Virus record (IMG/VR): IMGVR_UViG_3300027899_000017
Coordinates: 1 to 51,471 of that record
Direction: 5' to 3' (one strand)
Source: a virus
DNA length: 51,471 bases
The position numbers were made by a program, and so were the translations under genes. The notes below the pieces were generated by a model. It had not been told where the DNA came from, did not search any database, and worked only from the letters and a program-made list of their open reading frames with translations. Positions 48,931-51,471 of this stretch are shown piece by piece; position 1 is the first letter of the stretch; the number at the start of each line of letters is the position of its first letter.

Positions 48931-48938
48931 TATTTATA
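48931..48938 (-). promoter_or_regulatory. T4-late-like core TATAAATA
   Basis: On the minus strand the exact T4 late core begins 13 bases before the ATG at 48925 and overlaps the end of the upstream gene. Confidence 0.4.
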
Positions 48939-50814
48939 GTTTTTCTTGTATTGCTTTCATGTAGTCAAGTGAATCTTTGATTCCATCAACGATAATCTTC
49001 CAGTGCTCAGCGGCTTTACCAGTTGCTCGAGCAGTATTTGTCTCAATTACTCTAATAAATTCAAGATTTCTGGCAGAGATAGACTTTAGTAAGTCTTGAT
49101 TGTATTTTTCGGATCCGCTCATTACGATATCAAAGATCTTAACGTCTGCTGGAGAAACAAGTCCGCTCTTTCTAACTTGATCAATATATTCTGCACGAAC
49201 AGTATTAATTACTTCTGAGTTTTTTAGATTTTCAATTTCAGAGGCAACGATCTGTTTTGCTGTGTTTCCTGCAGAATTTACTGACATATCTGACTGAGAT
49301 AATCCTGTGTCCTGCACTAGGTCATTAAGGTTTCGGATAAGACCAGTGAGCGTCTTTATCATTGCCTGGTTTTTATCACGTTCTCCTTCACTAAATGCTT
49401 TGATCTTTTTATAGAGTGAATCACTAGCGGTTTTAGTCTTTACCTCTTGACTAAAATTAAGATCAATTGCCTCTATTAATTCTGTAGGATACGAATGTGT
49501 TTTACCTGATGTACTGAAACTCTTCAATAGTGTTCTAAAATCATTACCTGAGGTACACGAGTTCGGTTGATCACACATTGACGTTACTGATCCGTTAGGT
49601 TTGATTGTTGCTCCAACAGTATGATGAGGATCACTTGGATCTACTGTAAAATCAATAATTCCTAATTGTAGCGATCCGTCTGCATAGTGCCAGAATCGAT
49701 CTGCATATCCAGTATTATACCAACTTGGTTGAATACACCAACCCTTTGCTTTAGCACAAAGATTAGGTAACTGTGAGTCATTTCTAAAGGAGAAGACTAC
49801 CTGGTCTGGTCCTTCATACATTACTGCAACACTAGGGTAAGAAGACATTGCCTGCTCCATTAATTTACCACGGTCTGTGTTTGCATTATTAATTTGTAGA
49901 CGAACATATGCCATTACTTCGTCAATTGATGGAAGACCGCTTAACTTTACAGTAACTGCTTTAATTAGCGCAGGTTTATTCAAGTCACTTAGCTCAGAAG
50001 CTAATTTTAAGAGTTCAGTCTGTTTTTCTTTTGGTGAATTTCTAAAAGCTTCTCTAAGATTAATTGGACTGAAACCTGCAGCAGAGTGTGCCGATGTAGA
50101 CATTGCCTTCGAAGGTAGAGCCTGTACTAACCATCTACCTCGACTCAATTCCATTAACTTATTAAGATCATCACCAAGAGTCTCATATCCTGGTTCAGGA
50201 TGATCCTTGGATGGCTTTTGCGCTGCATACTCTTCAATCTTTTTTGGAAGATCATCTAGTGATGCTTTAAATCTAATCATTGAACTGTGCAGACCTCGGA
50301 TAGCTTCCATCGGTGCGCGTTGAACAAATCTAAATTTAATAAATGGTCCAACAAATTTAGGCTGACTTGCAAAAAGTTGTTTGATCTCTTCAAAATCTGG
50401 ATTCCTTAAATACTTGTCTAGAACCCCCTGTTTCAATTCAGCAAGTCTAGCAGGTTTGTCCTCTTCTCTAGTGCTCTCGAGTTCTTTTTCAAACTCATCT
50501 TTCATAGCTTTAAGTTCTCGATCTGCAAGATTCTGCAAAGTTACCTTTGCCTCTTGAACAGATTCGTTGATACTTCTCCAAGTGTCCCAACGTGCAAGAT
50601 ATGTGGTAGACTCAGTAACTGGACTAATGGTAAGTTCTCGGTTTAGCTGGCGTACTCGTTCGAAGTCATCATCTTGAACTGCCTGATCGATAAGGGCAAG
50701 AATCTCTGACCGGTCAAGACCAGTGAAATCTTCTTTTTCTGGTTGATTTCCAATTTGATTAGGGTACGATGAGTTCTCTCCAATTAATTCATCACGTCTA
50801 CGAATGTGCCGCAT
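48934..50814 (-). CDS. Large tagged protein with a conserved Trp-Cys domain and a second internal tag-like site
   Basis: A 626-residue protein. MRHIRRRDELIGE|N gives Glu13 in the tag position, and a second site, TYLARWDTWRSINE|S at Glu84, looks like a full copy of the aromatic tag inside the chain. Residues ~350-430 hold a Trp/Cys/Tyr domain (AKGWCIQPSWYNTG, HYADGSLQLGIIDFTVD, ATIKPNGSVTSMCDQPNSC) that I cannot place in a family. The C-terminal ~170 residues are helical. Removal of ~84 residues would leave a ~540-residue mature cargo, possibly an enzyme delivered at infection. GATAAATAATTA lies 31 bases before the start. Confidence 0.6.
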   Translation of the reverse strand: MRHIRRRDELIGENSSYPNQIGNQPEKEDFTGLDRSEILALIDQAVQDDDFERVRQLNRELTISPVTESTTYLARWDTWRSINESVQEAKVTLQNLADRELKAMKDEFEKELESTREEDKPARLAELKQGVLDKYLRNPDFEEIKQLFASQPKFVGPFIKFRFVQRAPMEAIRGLHSSMIRFKASLDDLPKKIEEYAAQKPSKDHPEPGYETLGDDLNKLMELSRGRWLVQALPSKAMSTSAHSAAGFSPINLREAFRNSPKEKQTELLKLASELSDLNKPALIKAVTVKLSGLPSIDEVMAYVRLQINNANTDRGKLMEQAMSSYPSVAVMYEGPDQVVFSFRNDSQLPNLCAKAKGWCIQPSWYNTGYADRFWHYADGSLQLGIIDFTVDPSDPHHTVGATIKPNGSVTSMCDQPNSCTSGNDFRTLLKSFSTSGKTHSYPTELIEAIDLNFSQEVKTKTASDSLYKKIKAFSEGERDKNQAMIKTLTGLIRNLNDLVQDTGLSQSDMSVNSAGNTAKQIVASEIENLKNSEVINTVRAEYIDQVRKSGLVSPADVKIFDIVMSGSEKYNQDLLKSISARNLEFIRVIETNTARATGKAAEHWKIIVDGIKDSLDYMKAIQEKL

Positions 50815-50833
50815 ATTGAGTACTTGTAAATTT

Positions 50834-50845
50834 TAATTATTTATC
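50834..50845 (-). promoter_or_regulatory. Late-like motif GATAAATAATTA
   Basis: On the minus strand it begins 31 bases before the ATG at 50814, in the 92-base gap after the endonuclease stop. Confidence 0.45.
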
Positions 50846-50906
50846 GTCACCTAATCTAGAAATATCACTATTACTCACTTACTTCTCATATCTTCTCCCG
50901 CCCATT

Positions 50907-51471
50907 TTACCGGGGGTTTACTTGGGAGTATACTATATACTCCTCCGGATTCGTACCTACATTTGCATCGTTCGGGAAGTGATATCTTGAGTTGTAACCT
51001 CTGTAAGAGATCTTCTTGATAAACGAGCTGGGTATGCGGGCACCAGTTGCAACTCTTCGAGGCTCTCCTTCAAATAGGATATCGATTCGAACCTTTACTG
51101 GTGCATCCTGTGCAAGCCTACGCTCTTCTGCTTCAAGCTCTTTCCAAGCTCCCCTGTTTAGTCGCTGATGTTGCAGTGCTACATTAACATAGGAAAAAGT
51201 AGATCGAAGCGCGAGTGAATCACAGGCAAAGTCTGCAGCGGGAGCCATGTGCCCCTTGTCCCATGGATTATTTGTGTAGTCCCGATCAGTAGAGGTGGTG
51301 ACTCCCGGTTCAGGGTAAAACTTGAGTCCCTTACGCGAAAATATCGCTTGGGTACATTGAACCTCATACTCTACCCATACAGGCTCGCGGAGTTCCTCAG
51401 AGTAGCCAACCCTGTACCAGTGCTTGTCTATCACCTTAATCTTGAGAGCACTGGTACAGGGTTGGCTACTC
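50907..51471 (-). CDS. 5'-partial DNA/RNA non-specific endonuclease
   Basis: The frame is open to the window edge; GTG 51434 is a possible but unlikely start because the domain begins almost at once (YRVGYSEELREPVWVEYEV). The nuclease motif is DKGHMAPAADF, with His as the catalytic base (the family usually has Asp-Arg-Gly-His), followed by NVALQHQRLNRGAW, where Asn binds the metal. Such enzymes (Serratia nuclease, NUC1) cut DNA and RNA and are often exported. The N-terminal part, possibly a signal peptide, is missing. G+C content looks higher than in its neighbours, hinting at transfer. The right end of the window lies in a fold-back repeat. Confidence 0.85.
   Translation of the reverse strand, partial: SSQPCTSALKIKVIDKHWYRVGYSEELREPVWVEYEVQCTQAIFSRKGLKFYPEPGVTTSTDRDYTNNPWDKGHMAPAADFACDSLALRSTFSYVNVALQHQRLNRGAWKELEAEERRLAQDAPVKVRIDILFEGEPRRVATGARIPSSFIKKISYRGYNSRYHFPNDANVGTNPEEYIVYSQVNPR
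51400..51471. repeat. Terminal fold-back inverted repeat, right end
   Basis: Bases 51400-51424 are the exact reverse complement of 51447-51471, separated by a 22-base loop. The repeat ends at the last base of the window and lies within the endonuclease gene. Together with the left end this points to fold-back artefacts, so sequence beyond each loop should not be trusted. Confidence 0.95.

Overview
This window reads as part of the genome of a large T4-like tailed phage (myovirus type) that probably infects a Bacteroidota host. Phage evidence: a gp17-type large terminase, a baseplate-J/gp6-like wedge protein, a gp26/gp51-like baseplate protein, a lysozyme-type virion enzyme, a holin-like protein and two phage-borne sigma factors. 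Host evidence: one sigma factor resembles the short Bacteroidota primary sigma (start MREIRIDKRLTQR), genes lack Shine-Dalgarno sequences and have A-rich leaders, there is a DUF4494-like protein, and there are several short lipoproteins and secreted proteins. The DNA is AT-rich by eye. Coding is dense, with many 1-20 base overlaps. I see no tRNA, rRNA, CRISPR array or insertion sequence.

Layout. 1-2.2 kb: minus-strand genes, including a possible amidoligase-like protein and a small lipoprotein. 2.3-18.7 kb: a long plus-strand morphogenesis block with baseplate wedge, terminase, ECF/gp55-like sigma, membrane proteins, probable virion proteins, a gp26/gp51-like protein and a 531-residue protein that may be extended by a -1 frameshift. 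18.8-21.6 kb: FkbM methyltransferase, an MBD4-like DNA glycosylase and a glycosyltransferase-like protein. 21.6-31 kb: large proteins with hydrophobic or peptidoglycan-active domains, a Nudix hydrolase, a DUF192 protein and a LETM1-like protein. 31-38.2 kb: DNA ligase, many small genes, GT2 glycosyltransferase, LpxH-like phosphoesterase, thymidylate synthase and an acyl-CoA thioesterase. 38.3-50.8 kb: mostly minus-strand candidate virion cargo, interleaved with plus-strand secreted, peptidase, muralytic and sigma genes. 50.9 kb to the end: a 5'-truncated DNA/RNA non-specific endonuclease.

The main discovery candidate is a shared N-terminal tag. About a dozen otherwise unrelated proteins, on both strands, begin with 12-20 residues of the form aromatic-x-x-aromatic/Leu ... 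Leu/Ile/Val-x-Glu | Ala/Gly/Ser/Gln/Asn/Thr. The Glu is often exactly residue 13. This matches the logic of the T4 capsid-targeting sequence, which the gp21 prohead protease removes after Leu/Ile-x-Glu. I infer that the tagged proteins are packaged in the head and delivered into the host. They include a Nudix hydrolase, a three-domain peptidoglycan hydrolase, an OmpA-like protein, a LETM1-like membrane protein and an acidic core-like protein.

A second system is transcriptional. A motif (G/T)ATAAATAA, close to the T4 late promoter TATAAATA, lies 14-33 bases before about twenty starts, including most tagged genes. A separate GTATAATA motif sits at nearly fixed spacing (31-32 bases) before three starts. 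Two phage sigma factors could read these classes. Both window ends are short perfect fold-back inverted repeats inside coding sequence, so they look like assembly or amplification artefacts and not true genome termini.
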